A DNA stretch of 64,000 bases, from NCBI RefSeq assembly GCF_002102185.1, contig NZ_LQOW01000005.1, forward strand, positions 62,001 through 126,000, read 5' to 3'. This DNA comes from Mycobacterium fragae. Its GTDB lineage: Bacteria > Actinomycetota > Actinomycetes > Mycobacteriales > Mycobacteriaceae. Below the pieces are notes generated by a model. It did not search any database. It was not told the DNA's origin and saw only the letters and a list, made by a program, of their open reading frames with translations. The translations under genes were made by a program, and so were the position numbers. Shown here piece after piece: positions 11,196 to 22,079 of the stretch. Numbering within the stretch: the stretch's first letter is position 1; every line of letters starts with the position of its first letter.

Positions 11196-11929
11196 GGTGC
11201 GCTCCTTATCATGCTGCCGCGCATGGTGATTCGATCACCGCGCATCCGGATATATTCCAGGTCAACGGGTCTGCCATCGTCCAGACTGGTCAGCCGCTCC
11301 AACATCCACAGCGCTGCCCCGTCGGGAACCTGAAGTGCCGCCGCGGAATGCGGGTCGGCGGGAATGGCTTCCAGCGCCAACGATGCCGAGCCCAGCCGAT
11401 GCCCACTGACCTGCTCGATCAGCGCGAACACGTCGTTGCTTTCCAGTGGATGCGCCAGGATCTCGGCGCCGATATCCGGTGCCAGATAGGTCAGGTCGAG
11501 GCTCAACGGCAAGCCGGCGAGGTAGCGAAGCCGTTCGACGAACACCACCTGCTCTCCGGGCTCCAGCCGCAGCCGCTGCGCGACCGACGGCGGAGCGGCC
11601 ACCGTCATCGCCGCGCGCACTTCGTTGTGGACTTCGCCGTAGCTTTTGAAGGTTTCCTTCAGCCCCAGCAGCGCGTCGAGCCCGTGATCGTATTTGCGTT
11701 GCGCAACGTGCGTGCCCACCTTCGGCCCGCGGTCGATCAGCCCCTCGTCCTTCAGGGCCTTCAGCGCTGCGCGAATTGTGTTGCGGGAGACGAAGAATTC
11801 GGCAGCCAATTCCGGTTCGCCGGGCAGCCCGTCATCGTAGCCGCCGGCGTGGATCTGATGGCGCAGCACATCGGCGACCTGCCGCGCGCGGTCAGCGCGA
11901 CCCTGGCGAATGTGCAACGTTACGGCCAC
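11192..11929 (-). CDS. GntR-family (HutC/UTRA) regulator of the redox/transport operon
   Basis: A 245-residue regulator with an N-terminal winged helix (ELAAEFFVSRNTIRAALKAL) and a C-terminal UTRA ligand domain (VFVERLRYLAGLPLSLDLTYL, then LWMLERLTS and VDLEYIRMRGD). It is the first gene of the operon and overlaps the ferredoxin start, so it is probably the local ligand-responsive regulator. A -10-like TAGCGT 6 bases before the GTG suggests a leaderless transcript starting here. Ligand unknown; the HutC subgroup usually binds a pathway metabolite. Confidence 0.92.
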   Translation of the reverse strand: MAVTLHIRQGRADRARQVADVLRHQIHAGGYDDGLPGEPELAAEFFVSRNTIRAALKALKDEGLIDRGPKVGTHVAQRKYDHGLDALLGLKETFKSYGEVHNEVRAAMTVAAPPSVAQRLRLEPGEQVVFVERLRYLAGLPLSLDLTYLAPDIGAEILAHPLESNDVFALIEQVSGHRLGSASLALEAIPADPHSAAALQVPDGAALWMLERLTSLDDGRPVDLEYIRMRGDRITMRGSMIRSAP

Positions 11930-12182
11930 GCCGACACGCTAACGCCGCCCGCACCGCAGCTCGGCTTACCGAATCTCGGGACAGTGCGCTGGAGCAGCGC
12001 ATTGCGCCGCTCTGGACTCCGTGGCAACCAGCCGAAAGCCGGCCACCGGCTGGGTATTGCGCCACCTCCGGACAACCGGCGGCGTTTCCGATCCCGGTGA
12101 GCGGAAGTTCAGGTTTGGCGACACAACCCACGGGTATCCAGCGAGACTTGCGTCAGTTCTACAGCCCCGGGAGGGGGAGCAA
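11930..12182. promoter_or_regulatory. Divergent control region between the GntR operon and Mn catalase gene
   Basis: A 253-base gene-free stretch. It holds the minus-strand -10 TAGCGT (11941–11936) for the GntR gene, a perfect inverted repeat TGCGCT-GGAGC-AGCGCA (11985–12001), and a second, CCAGCCG (12028–12034) with CGGCTGG (12047–12053). ATTGCGCC occurs twice, near 12001 and 12055. Any of these could be operators; none matches a consensus I can name. The catalase ribosome binding site GGGAGGGGGAG ends the region. Confidence 0.45.
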
Positions 12183-13076
12183 ATGTTCGTCCATAACAAA
12201 GATCTTCAATTCGAGGTCCGAGTCGGCCAGCCCGATCCACGCTTCGCGTCGCTACTGATGGAGCAGTTCGGTGGCGCCAACGGCGAACTCACGGCCGCGT
12301 TGCAGTACTTCATCCAGGCGTTCGTGCTGCGGGAGAAGAATCCCAAAATGTACGACCTGTTCATGGACATCGCCACCGAGGAGCTCAGCCACCTCGAAAT
12401 GGTGGGGTCGATGATCACCATGCTGCTCGACGGGCTCAACGACGACCTCAAGCTCGCTCACCAGCGGTGTGATTGGATGCCCGCAGTGGCCAGCGCCGAC
12501 GGCCGCGAACAGGCGATTCACCAAGTCTCGGTGAGCCCGCTGTTCTTCGTGCTCAGCGGCGGCGGACCGGATGCCAAGGACTCCGCGGGCAACAACTGGA
12601 CGGGTGCCTTCATCGACGCCAACGGCGATCCGACGGTTGACCTGCGCAACAATCTGGCCGCCGAGTCCAGGGCGAAAATCGTGTACGAATACCTCAAGCA
12701 GTTCACCGATGATCCCGGCGTGCAGGACACGCTAACCTTCCTGATGACTCGCGAGGTCGCTCACTACCAGCAGTTCAGCGCCGCGCTCAATGAACTTCCG
12801 GTCAACTTCCCACCCGGAACGCTGGCTGGTGATCCGCGGTTCCAAAACGTCGCGTTCAACATGTCCAACGGCGGCGAGTCGGTGCGCGGACCCTGGAACC
12901 AGGGCCAAGGCCCATGGCCGGAGGGCATGAAGTGGAAGTACGTCGAGAAGCCCGAAGAACAGTGGCTGGGCACCAAGATCCGGCAGAACACAGGTGCCGA
13001 AAAGAATCCGACGGGCTCACCAGCCGTTGAGGCGGAGAAGCCGTTCACTCACGAACAGCACATGCCCACAACATAA
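12183..13076 (+). CDS. Manganese catalase (non-haem, ferritin-like)
   Basis: A 297-residue protein of the dimanganese catalase family, which splits hydrogen peroxide to water and oxygen. Likely metal ligands are Glu35 (NGELTAALQYF), Glu67 and His70 (EELSH), a mid-protein Glu in NLAAESRAK and the ExxH pair in REVAHYQQF, matching the five-ligand pattern of the family. ATG at 12183 follows a strong GGGAGGGGGAG site; longer upstream frames were rejected. It faces the hemerythrin-like gene across a terminator. A stress-defence role is likely. Confidence 0.92.
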   Translation: MFVHNKDLQFEVRVGQPDPRFASLLMEQFGGANGELTAALQYFIQAFVLREKNPKMYDLFMDIATEELSHLEMVGSMITMLLDGLNDDLKLAHQRCDWMPAVASADGREQAIHQVSVSPLFFVLSGGGPDAKDSAGNNWTGAFIDANGDPTVDLRNNLAAESRAKIVYEYLKQFTDDPGVQDTLTFLMTREVAHYQQFSAALNELPVNFPPGTLAGDPRFQNVAFNMSNGGESVRGPWNQGQGPWPEGMKWKYVEKPEEQWLGTKIRQNTGAEKNPTGSPAVEAEKPFTHEQHMPTT

Positions 13077-13087
13077 TCGACAGCATG

Positions 13088-13120
13088 ACGGCCGGCGTCG
13101 AGAATTTGGGCGCCGGCCGT
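13088..13120. terminator. Bidirectional hairpin terminator
   Basis: ACGGCCGGCG (13088–13097) and CGCCGGCCGT (13111–13120) form a perfect 10-base stem with a 13-base loop between two convergent genes. There is no T-tract, which is common for mycobacterial terminators. Confidence 0.75.
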
Positions 13121-13125
13121 TCGCT

Positions 13126-13710
13126 TCAGTGGATCTGTGGATCCGGCGGGTTGTCAGCCGCGCGACCGGAGAATGCGTCGCGCACGTGGTCGACGATCGC
13201 GGCGACCATGCCCATCGTCTTGAGCACCGCGGGACTCGGCGGAGTGCCGGGGTGCGGGCGGGTGGGCGCGATCTTCTTTGCCTGCTCGAGCCTCGCGCCG
13301 AGCTTTTCCAGCTGCTCGCGACTGACCGCGGCTTCAAACTGTGGCCACACGACGTCCTGCTCATAGGCGATGTGTTCCCGAGCGGCTTGGACAAATTGTT
13401 GAAGTGCGTCGTGGTAGGCCGAGTCACGGAGCTTGCCGTTTTCCAGGCGCTGCAACAGCTTCTTGCCGTCCTGCTCCTGACTGATCGCTTTGTCGGCGAG
13501 CGCATCACCGTCGTCGAGCGCCTTGCGCACCGCAGGCCAGAAGAGCTGTTCCTCGATGGCTTCATGTTGCGACTCGGCGATGACCAGACTGGTCACCATC
13601 GTGTGCAAGCCGCTGGTCTCGGCCCCGGAGCCCGACGGCGCGGAGTCCAGCACCTCCAACATGCCCAGCACGCTCTTGTGGTCCTGGCGAAGAAACGTCA
13701 AAGCGTCCAT
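13126..13710 (-). CDS. Hemerythrin HHE-domain protein
   Basis: A 194-residue protein with the hemerythrin-like pattern: an early LRQDHKSVL histidine, SQHEAIEEQLFWP, and AAREHIAYEQDVVWP in the fourth helix. These His/Glu residues normally bind a di-iron centre that senses or handles oxygen, nitric oxide or peroxide. The last 50 residues are Pro/Gly-rich and probably disordered. It converges on the Mn catalase gene, suggesting related stress roles, though no shared promoter is possible. Confidence 0.88.
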   Translation of the reverse strand: MDALTFLRQDHKSVLGMLEVLDSAPSGSGAETSGLHTMVTSLVIAESQHEAIEEQLFWPAVRKALDDGDALADKAISQEQDGKKLLQRLENGKLRDSAYHDALQQFVQAAREHIAYEQDVVWPQFEAAVSREQLEKLGARLEQAKKIAPTRPHPGTPPSPAVLKTMGMVAAIVDHVRDAFSGRAADNPPDPQIH

Positions 13711-13771
13711 ACGTGGAGCCCTTCGGTTAGCGGTCCGTTGGGCATACCCGGATCGCAGGCGGCTGAACCCC

Positions 13772-16570
13772 TCATCCGATCACGGCGCGGGTGGTCGCCA
13801 CCGCCACCTCCGACGCCTTGCCGTTCCCACCTGCCTCGGCAACAGCACGTCTCGCGGAGGCCATCCGCGCCAGCGCCGCCTCGGTGAAGATGGACAACCC
13901 CAGGTCGGGGTTATACCCGTGAATTTCCTTGACATCGATCTCGGCCAGGAAGTAGAGGATCTCCTTGGAGATCATCTGTCCCGGCACCAGCACGGGGAAC
14001 CCGGGCGGGTAGGGAACCACGAAAGTCGTCGACACCAAGGGCTTTCCGTCGGCAAGCCGTCGACCCGCAGCGCCCAGCGGGAAATGTTCACGGTCAGAGT
14101 CCTCATACCCGGCATAGAACGCCGACCGCATGTCGCCGAACGAACAGGCGGGGTCCGGACGAAACGCGACGTCGAATTCGCTGAAGTCCGGCAGCGGCGG
14201 TAGGTCTTCGGTGATCTCTTCGACCCTGCGCTGTTGCAGGACGCGATCGTCTTTACTGGCCGCGCAGTGGCCGTGCTCGAAATCGTCGGCCACCCGGCGC
14301 AGCGCGTCGAGCAGGTAGTGCACGCTCGACCAGGTCACGCCGATCGTGAAGATCAGCAGCACGCTGTTGATCGAGGTCTTGTTGATCTGGATCCCGAACC
14401 GGTCCATCAAGATCTTCTCGCGGAACTCGTATCCCGTCATTCCGGTCTTGCCGACGAACAACGTCACCCGCGTCGGGTCGAGCACGAACTGATCCGACCG
14501 CCACGCCTCGTTCCACTCGGCCAGGGCGCCCTGCCTGACCTGTCGGTAGGAGCTGACCGTCGATCCCCGAAACTCGTCGGGCACCAGGTCCGACTCGTCG
14601 AGGATGCGAAACCACTTGCTGATGAGCCGGTCCTTGCGAACCCGGTGACGGAACACCAGCGCCATGTCATAGACGTAGCGCACCATCTCAAACCCCTCGA
14701 TGTCGACCTGGCGCCGCGCCAGGTCCAACGAGGCGAGCAGTTGCTGGTTCGGCGAGGTCGAGGTGTGGGTCAGAAACGCCTCACCGAACGCGTCGCGGGT
14801 GAGCGCTTTGAAGTCCTGGTCGCGGATGTGGATCATCGACGCCTGCCGCAACGCCGAGAGCGATTTGTGGGTGGAATGTGTCGCGTACACGCGGATCCGG
14901 GCGCGGGTGGGGTCGGGAAGCAGCCGGTGCTTGACCCATTCGCCGCGCTCGACACCCTCCATCGAGGCCCGCCAATTCCGGTACTCCTCGGCATAGGCCT
15001 TGGACGACAGCATCGATTCGATTTGCTCTGCGGCGATCATCGCCGTGCGCTGCCGGGCCCACGGCACTGCGGTTGCGAACGCGTACCAGGCCTCGTCCCA
15101 TAAGAAGCAGATGTCCGGCTTGATCGCCAGCACCTCCTCCATGACGCGGCGCGGGTTGTAGACGACGCCGTCGAACGTGCAATTGGTGAGCAGCAGCATG
15201 CGCACCCGGTCCAGCTGCCCGGCCGCCTCCAGGTCGAGCAGCGCCTTCTTGATCGTCTCCAGCGACACCGCTCCGTAGATCGCGAACGACTCGAGCGGGT
15301 AGGCGTCCAGATACATCGGATACGCCCCGGCCAGCACCAGCCCGTAGTGGTGGGACTTATGGCAATTGCGGTCGATGAGCACAATGTCACCGGGCCGGGT
15401 GAGGGCCTGCACGACGATCTTGTTGGCGGTCGATGTCCCGTTGGTGACGAAGTAGGTCTGATTGGCGTTCCAGGTCACCGCGGCTTTGTCCATCGCGGCC
15501 CGGATCGTGCCGTGCGGGTCCAGCAGCGAGTCCAACCCGCCCGATGTCGACGATGTCTCGGCCATGAAGATGTTGCGGCCGTAGAAATCACCCATGTCGT
15601 GTAGCGACTTGGAATTGAAGATGCTGGCGCCACGCGCGACGGGCAGCGCGTGGAATTGGCCTGCCGGCCGCGCGGCGTAGGCGCGTAAGGCATCGAAAAA
15701 CGGTGTGGCGAACCGGTTTCGGATGCCGGCGAGCACCGTGCTGTGCAGGTCGGTGACGTCGTTGAGCCGGTAGAACGTGCGGTCGTAGACGTCCGGCTCG
15801 TCCTCGGTTTCGGCGGCGATCGACTCGTCGGTGAGCAGGTAAAGGTCGATGGTGGGGCGCAGTTCACGGATCCACTCCCCGCATTCCACCCAGTCGTGGG
15901 TGCGATCGGTGGCCACTTGCTCTTTGGCCCCGAGCAATGTGTTCATCAACGGCACCCGGTCTTTGGACCGCAGCGGCAGGTCGTGCCGGATGATCGCCGC
16001 CTGAATCTCGCCGTTCAGCGCGACCGCCGTGATGGCGTCCTCGACGCTCGTCACCACCAGCAGCTCGAACTGGACATCGTCGGCCGGATCGCGAAGCGCG
16101 CGCAGGCAGTCGGCCAGGCTCTCCGGCGCCGAGGCCGGGGAATCATCGCCGAGCAGAACGGTGTAGAACTGCTGTTCTTTGGCGCGCGCCACAAGCTCCT
16201 GATCTGCCAGCGAGCTCGACGTGTCAAAGAGCGCCGCGCGGTCGCCGTATTCGGACAGCAGCCGCACCGCCAGCGACACCTGGTCGGCCAGGCCGATAGT
16301 GGCCATGTTGTCCAGACGGTCGCGGAATGCCTTTAGGTTCTCCGCACCCGGATACAACCAATAGCGCTCGTAGGCGCTAAGACGATTGATCAGGCGCTTG
16401 ACCCGGGCGACTTCGCGGGTGGTGTCCAGCCCGGCACGGTCGAGCACGGCGAGTTGATGGCACGCGTCATCGAGCAGATTCCAGGTGTCGATTCGCGAGT
16501 ACGACGGGTTGGCCACCGCCGCCAGCGCAGAAACCCGAAGCCGTCTCGGGCGTTTGCCGTCGCGGTCCAT
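13772..16570 (-). CDS. PLP-dependent Orn/Lys/Arg decarboxylase (Rv2531c-like)
   Basis: A 932-residue protein that closely follows my memory of M. tuberculosis Rv2531c. It is an aspartate-aminotransferase-fold decarboxylase: TNGTSTANKIV binds the PLP phosphate region, LWDEAWYAF carries the cofactor Asp, and THSTHKSLSALRQA holds the Schiff-base Lys. About 300 extra N-terminal residues form a receiver-like wing domain plus a helical lead, and a long C-terminal domain follows. The ATG at 16568–16570 was chosen over one 13 codons upstream because GGAGGGACAC precedes it. Amine product is unproven. A long palindrome lies just upstream. Confidence 0.93.
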   Translation of the reverse strand: MDRDGKRPRRLRVSALAAVANPSYSRIDTWNLLDDACHQLAVLDRAGLDTTREVARVKRLINRLSAYERYWLYPGAENLKAFRDRLDNMATIGLADQVSLAVRLLSEYGDRAALFDTSSSLADQELVARAKEQQFYTVLLGDDSPASAPESLADCLRALRDPADDVQFELLVVTSVEDAITAVALNGEIQAAIIRHDLPLRSKDRVPLMNTLLGAKEQVATDRTHDWVECGEWIRELRPTIDLYLLTDESIAAETEDEPDVYDRTFYRLNDVTDLHSTVLAGIRNRFATPFFDALRAYAARPAGQFHALPVARGASIFNSKSLHDMGDFYGRNIFMAETSSTSGGLDSLLDPHGTIRAAMDKAAVTWNANQTYFVTNGTSTANKIVVQALTRPGDIVLIDRNCHKSHHYGLVLAGAYPMYLDAYPLESFAIYGAVSLETIKKALLDLEAAGQLDRVRMLLLTNCTFDGVVYNPRRVMEEVLAIKPDICFLWDEAWYAFATAVPWARQRTAMIAAEQIESMLSSKAYAEEYRNWRASMEGVERGEWVKHRLLPDPTRARIRVYATHSTHKSLSALRQASMIHIRDQDFKALTRDAFGEAFLTHTSTSPNQQLLASLDLARRQVDIEGFEMVRYVYDMALVFRHRVRKDRLISKWFRILDESDLVPDEFRGSTVSSYRQVRQGALAEWNEAWRSDQFVLDPTRVTLFVGKTGMTGYEFREKILMDRFGIQINKTSINSVLLIFTIGVTWSSVHYLLDALRRVADDFEHGHCAASKDDRVLQQRRVEEITEDLPPLPDFSEFDVAFRPDPACSFGDMRSAFYAGYEDSDREHFPLGAAGRRLADGKPLVSTTFVVPYPPGFPVLVPGQMISKEILYFLAEIDVKEIHGYNPDLGLSIFTEAALARMASARRAVAEAGGNGKASEVAVATTRAVIG

Positions 16571-16625
16571 ACCGCCAGTGTGTCCCTCCGCAGAGTGGCG
16601 TGGGGGCATTTAAGGCCCGACGAGC

Positions 16626-16671
16626 GTGCACTCAAGGCGAAATTCCCCGCGATTTTTCGCCCTGAGTGCAC
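16626..16671. repeat. Intergenic palindromic repeat, copy A
   Basis: Arms 16626–16642 and 16655–16671 (17 bases each, one mismatch: GTGCACTCAAGGCGAAA against the complement of the right arm) flank a 12-base loop. It lies between the Rv2532c-like stop and the decarboxylase start. A related element sits at 61204–61255, with shared GGCG, CGCGATTTT and CGCCCT blocks. It could fold as a terminator or attenuator, or be a dispersed repeat family. Confidence 0.7.
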
Positions 16672-16700
16672 ATTCGGCGTTGGTGGACGCCGCCAACGGC

Positions 16701-17081
16701 TCAGCCCTCGAGGTCGTCGTCACCTCTCGTGCGCCCGCGGGTGATCTCCATCCACCGCCGCACAGGCAGGTCCCAGCGCCGAGGCCCCACCTCGGTGACA
16801 TCGGACAGCGACCGAACCACGGCCTGCGTCAACCCCATGATCGCGGCCATCACCGGAAGCAATGGCTGAAACGGCCTTGCCGCCGAACGGACCGTGCTGA
16901 TCCGCCGGGCCAGCACGTAGCGCTCGATCGAGTAGTACAGAAAAGCCCCGACGCCCAAGCCGTAGATCGCCAGCGCCGCCGCGATCACCGCCTGCCCGTA
17001 CGCCGCGCACATGACTGCGCCCAGCACCACCGTCGCCGCCAGCACGCCGGCGATGACGACGCGTAACTCCAGCCGGGTCAT
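16701..17081 (-). CDS. Small membrane protein downstream of nusB (Rv2532c-like)
   Basis: A 126-residue protein with two N-terminal hydrophobic segments ([20 protein letters not shown] and a second ending in VGAFLYYSI) and a basic, then acidic, cytoplasmic tail ending DDDLEG. Function is unknown. The ATG at 17079–17081 overlaps the nusB stop (ATGA), so it is the tail of the efp–nusB operon. The place and size match Rv2532c of M. tuberculosis as I recall it. Confidence 0.82.
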   Translation of the reverse strand: MTRLELRVVIAGVLAATVVLGAVMCAAYGQAVIAAALAIYGLGVGAFLYYSIERYVLARRISTVRSAARPFQPLLPVMAAIMGLTQAVVRSLSDVTEVGPRRWDLPVRRWMEITRGRTRGDDDLEG

Positions 17082-17572
17082 GACGGCTCTTCGCGTGCCG
17101 CTGCTTGTACTGCAGCAGCGGCGGCGCGGATCTGCGGCGTCACCAACATGATCTGGCCCAGCACCCCGTTGACGAAGCCGGGCGAGTCGTCGGTGGACAG
17201 CTCCTTGGCCAGCTGCACCGCCTCGTCGACGGCGACCGGCTCCGGCACGTCGTCGGCATGCAGCAGCTCCCACACCGCGACCCGCAGGATGGCCCGGTCC
17301 ACGGCGGGCAGTCGATCCAGCGTCCAGCCCTGCAGATGCGACGCGATCAGCTCGTCGATATGAGCCGCGTGCTCGCTGACCCCGCGAGCCACCGTCACCG
17401 TGTAGGGATTCAGCGGTGTCACATCGGGCTTCGCCTCAGCCAGCGCGCTACGCGCCTCGGCCGCTTCGGCCGGAGTCAACCCGCGGGCCTCGGCCTCGAA
17501 CAACAAGTCCACCGCACGCTTGCGGGCCTGGTGCCTACCCTTAACAGACCTTGCCGGCTTGGCCTCAGCCAT
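17078..17572 (-). CDS. nusB: Transcription antitermination factor NusB
   Basis: A 164-residue all-helical RNA-binding protein that with NusE(S10) binds boxA in rRNA leaders and promotes antitermination. Family signatures present are [19 protein letters not shown] at the N terminus, [20 protein letters not shown] in the middle and FVNGVLGQI near the C terminus. It starts two bases after the efp stop, and its own stop overlaps the next gene. Confidence 0.97.
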   Translation of the reverse strand: MAEAKPARSVKGRHQARKRAVDLLFEAEARGLTPAEAAEARSALAEAKPDVTPLNPYTVTVARGVSEHAAHIDELIASHLQGWTLDRLPAVDRAILRVAVWELLHADDVPEPVAVDEAVQLAKELSTDDSPGFVNGVLGQIMLVTPQIRAAAAAVQAAAREEPS

Positions 17573-17574
17573 CG

Positions 17575-18132
17575 TCAGGCACGGCCCAAGTAGCTGCCGT
17601 CGCGGGTGTCCACCTTGAGCTTGTCACCGGTGTTGATGAACAGGGGCACGTTGATCTGGGCCCCGGTCTGCAGCGTCGCCGGTTTGGTGCCGGCGCTGGA
17701 CCGGTCGCCCTGCAGACCCGGCTCGGTGTGGGTGACCTCCAGCTCGACGGTCACCGGCAGCTCGAGGTACAGCGGGCTGCCGTTGTGGAACGCAACCTGC
17801 ACCGGCATGCCATCCAGCAGGAACTTGGCCGCGTCGCCGACCAGCGACTCAGGCAGGTGGTGCTGCTCGTAATCCTGGCTGTCCATGAACACGAAGTCCG
17901 CCCCGTCGCGGTAGAGATATGTGGTGTCGCGCCGGTCCACCGTGGCGGTGTCTACCTTCACCCCGGCGTTGAACGTCTTGTCGACGACCTTGCCCGACAG
18001 CACGTTCTTCAGCTTGGTACGCACAAACGCCGGGCCCTTGCCGGGTTTGACGTGCTGGAACTCGACGATCTGCCACAGCTGGCCGTCTATCACCAGCACG
18101 AGCCCGTTCTTGAAGTCGGCAGTCGTTGCCAC
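17575..18132 (-). CDS. efp: Translation elongation factor P
   Basis: A 185-residue EF-P, which rescues ribosomes stalled at polyproline stretches. Three beta domains are recognisable; the KOW-like N-terminal domain has the conserved loop [11 protein letters not shown], whose Lys is the usual modification site, and the C-terminal domain ends [15 protein letters not shown] at 18130–18132 follows an AGGAG site. It is located between pepQ and nusB, a common actinobacterial order. Confidence 0.97.
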   Translation of the reverse strand: MATTADFKNGLVLVIDGQLWQIVEFQHVKPGKGPAFVRTKLKNVLSGKVVDKTFNAGVKVDTATVDRRDTTYLYRDGADFVFMDSQDYEQHHLPESLVGDAAKFLLDGMPVQVAFHNGSPLYLELPVTVELEVTHTEPGLQGDRSSAGTKPATLQTGAQINVPLFINTGDKLKVDTRDGSYLGRA

Positions 18133-18146
18133 AGTCGCGCAATCTC

Positions 18147-19241
18147 CTACAGGATGGCCAGTTCCTTGGGGAACCGGGTGAGCAATTCCGGTGCGTGCCC
18201 GGAGGTTTCGTCGGGAACGACGAGCGTGTCCTCGATGCGGACGCCGCCGCGGTCGGGCAAATAGACGCCGGGCTCCACGGTCACCACGGAGCCCGCCAGT
18301 AGTGTACCGGCGGCCGAAGCATTGATTCCCGGCGCTTCGTGGATCTGCAGCCCCACCCCATGACCGAGGCCGTGGCCGAAATGCTCGCCGTGGCCGGCGT
18401 CGACGATGACGCGGCGCGCTTCTGCATCTACGTCGGCCAGCACCGCTCCCGCCTGCAGCGCATCGCGGCCGGCGCGTTGCGCGTCGCTGACCAACTGATA
18501 GATATCCCGCTGCCAATCGGCGGCCTTGCCCAGCACGAACGTTCGGGTCATATCGGAGTGATAGCCGCCGACCAGGGCACCGAAGTCGATCTTGACGAAG
18601 TCGCCCGCCGCAAGCACCGCATCGGTGGGCCGGTGATGAGGAATCGCCGAATTCGCCCCGGCGGCAACGATCGTCTCGAACGACACGCCGTCGGCGCCGT
18701 GGTCGAGCATCAGCGACTCCAACTCGCGGCCGACCTCACGTTCGGTTCGGCCGGGACGCAGCCCGCCGCGCTCGATCAAGTCGGTGAGCGCGGCGTCGGC
18801 CGCCTCGCATGCCAGCCGCAGCAGCGCCACTTCGCCGGCGTCCTTGACCTCGCGCAACGCTTCCACCGTCTGCGACGCTCGGACCAACTCGGTGTCACCG
18901 GCCTCCCCAGAGAGCGCGTCGAATCCGTCCACGGTGACCACATGGCTCTCGAAGCCCAGCCGCTGCGCGCCGGCGGACGCGGCCCGCGCGACCAGGTGGC
19001 GCCCGCAGGCCCGCTCGATGGCCAGTTCCAGATCGGGTGCTTGGCGGGCAGCCTGGGTGCGGTACCGACCGTCGGTGGCCAGCACCGGGGCCCGGTCGTC
19101 GGCGAACACCAGCAGGGCCGCGTTAGAGCCGGTGAAACCGGATAGATAGCGCACGTTGACCAGGTCGGTGACCAGCATCGCGTCCAACCCCGCGGAGCAG
19201 ATCTGCGTGCTGAGAGCGGCTCGACGGTGGGAATGTGTCAC
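18147..19241 (-). CDS. pepQ: Xaa-Pro aminopeptidase / prolidase-like M24B peptidase
   Basis: A 364-residue two-domain peptidase: an N-terminal creatinase-like domain and a C-terminal pita-bread metallopeptidase domain. Metal ligands are visible as Asp in [11 protein letters not shown], Asp in YHSDMTRTF, His in [14 protein letters not shown], and the Glu residues in TVEPGVYLP and VRIEDTLVV. It hydrolyses X-Pro peptide bonds in the cytoplasm. A GTG start at 19239–19241 is used. It heads the efp–nusB run with a 14-base gap and is divergent from the membrane protein at 19275. Confidence 0.94.
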   Translation of the reverse strand: MTHSHRRAALSTQICSAGLDAMLVTDLVNVRYLSGFTGSNAALLVFADDRAPVLATDGRYRTQAARQAPDLELAIERACGRHLVARAASAGAQRLGFESHVVTVDGFDALSGEAGDTELVRASQTVEALREVKDAGEVALLRLACEAADAALTDLIERGGLRPGRTEREVGRELESLMLDHGADGVSFETIVAAGANSAIPHHRPTDAVLAAGDFVKIDFGALVGGYHSDMTRTFVLGKAADWQRDIYQLVSDAQRAGRDALQAGAVLADVDAEARRVIVDAGHGEHFGHGLGHGVGLQIHEAPGINASAAGTLLAGSVVTVEPGVYLPDRGGVRIEDTLVVPDETSGHAPELLTRFPKELAIL

Positions 19242-19274
19242 GTTCGCTGACGGTACTCGCTACGCTGAGGCCCC

Positions 19275-20038
19275 ATGACTAACTGGATGCTGCGCGGGCT
19301 GGTACTCGCCGCTGCGATGGTCGTTGTCCGCGTCTTTCAGGGAGCCCTGATCAACGCGTTCCAGACGCAAGCCGCGTTGATCAGCATTGTGCTGCTGGTT
19401 TTGTTCATCGCCGGTGTCGCGGCGTGGGGTGTGATCGACGGCCGCGCCGACGCGCGGGCACAACCGGATCCGGATCGCCGCGGCGACCTGGCGATGACGT
19501 GGCTGCTGGCCGGCCTGGTGGCCGGGATTGTCAGCGGCCTGGTGGCATGGCTGGTTGGGCTGGTCGACAGCGCAATGTATGTCGGCGGGCTGATCAACGA
19601 GATCACCACGTTCGCGGCCTTCACCGCGCTGGTGGTGTTCCTCGCCGGGATCGCCGGAGTCACGGTCGGCCGCTACCTCATCGACCGCAAGGGTGAATAT
19701 GCCCCGCAGCGCGGCGGTGACGAGGACCGCGTCGACACGGACGTGTTCGCTGCCGTGCGCTCCGATGAGGCGGCCCGCGAGGGCGGCGGCTGGGGCGAGG
19801 AACAGCGCTCGCCGGTGGCGACGGCGCAGCGTGAAGACCATGGTGCGGCAACCGCTTACAGCGAGGAGACGACGGAAGCCGCCCCGGCCTACAGCGAGGA
19901 GACGACCCAGGAGGTTCCGGCCCGCGGGAGCGCGGAGCCCACCGAGGCCATCCCGACGGAGGGCGAAGCAACCCAGGAGGCGCCGACGCAAGCCAAACCG
20001 AGGCGGTTCGGCCGGCGGGCAGGCAAATCGGACGAAGA

Positions 20039-20048
<10 letters not shown>
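19275..20048 (+). CDS. Four-helix membrane protein with acidic repetitive tail (Rv2536-like)
   Basis: A 257-residue protein. Four hydrophobic segments span about residues 7–25, 33–52, 75–97 and 110–132; the remaining half is hydrophilic, rich in Glu, Ala and Thr, and ends basic then acidic. A 33-base direct duplication (TACAGCGAGGAGACGAC at 19857 and 19890) gives two AYSEETT units. TACGCT lies 8 bases before the ATG, so a leaderless transcript divergent from pepQ is likely. The end overlaps aroQ by 10 bases tail to tail. Function unknown; place matches Rv2536. Confidence 0.85.
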
Positions 20049-22078
<2,030 letters not shown>

Positions 22079-22079
<1 letters not shown>

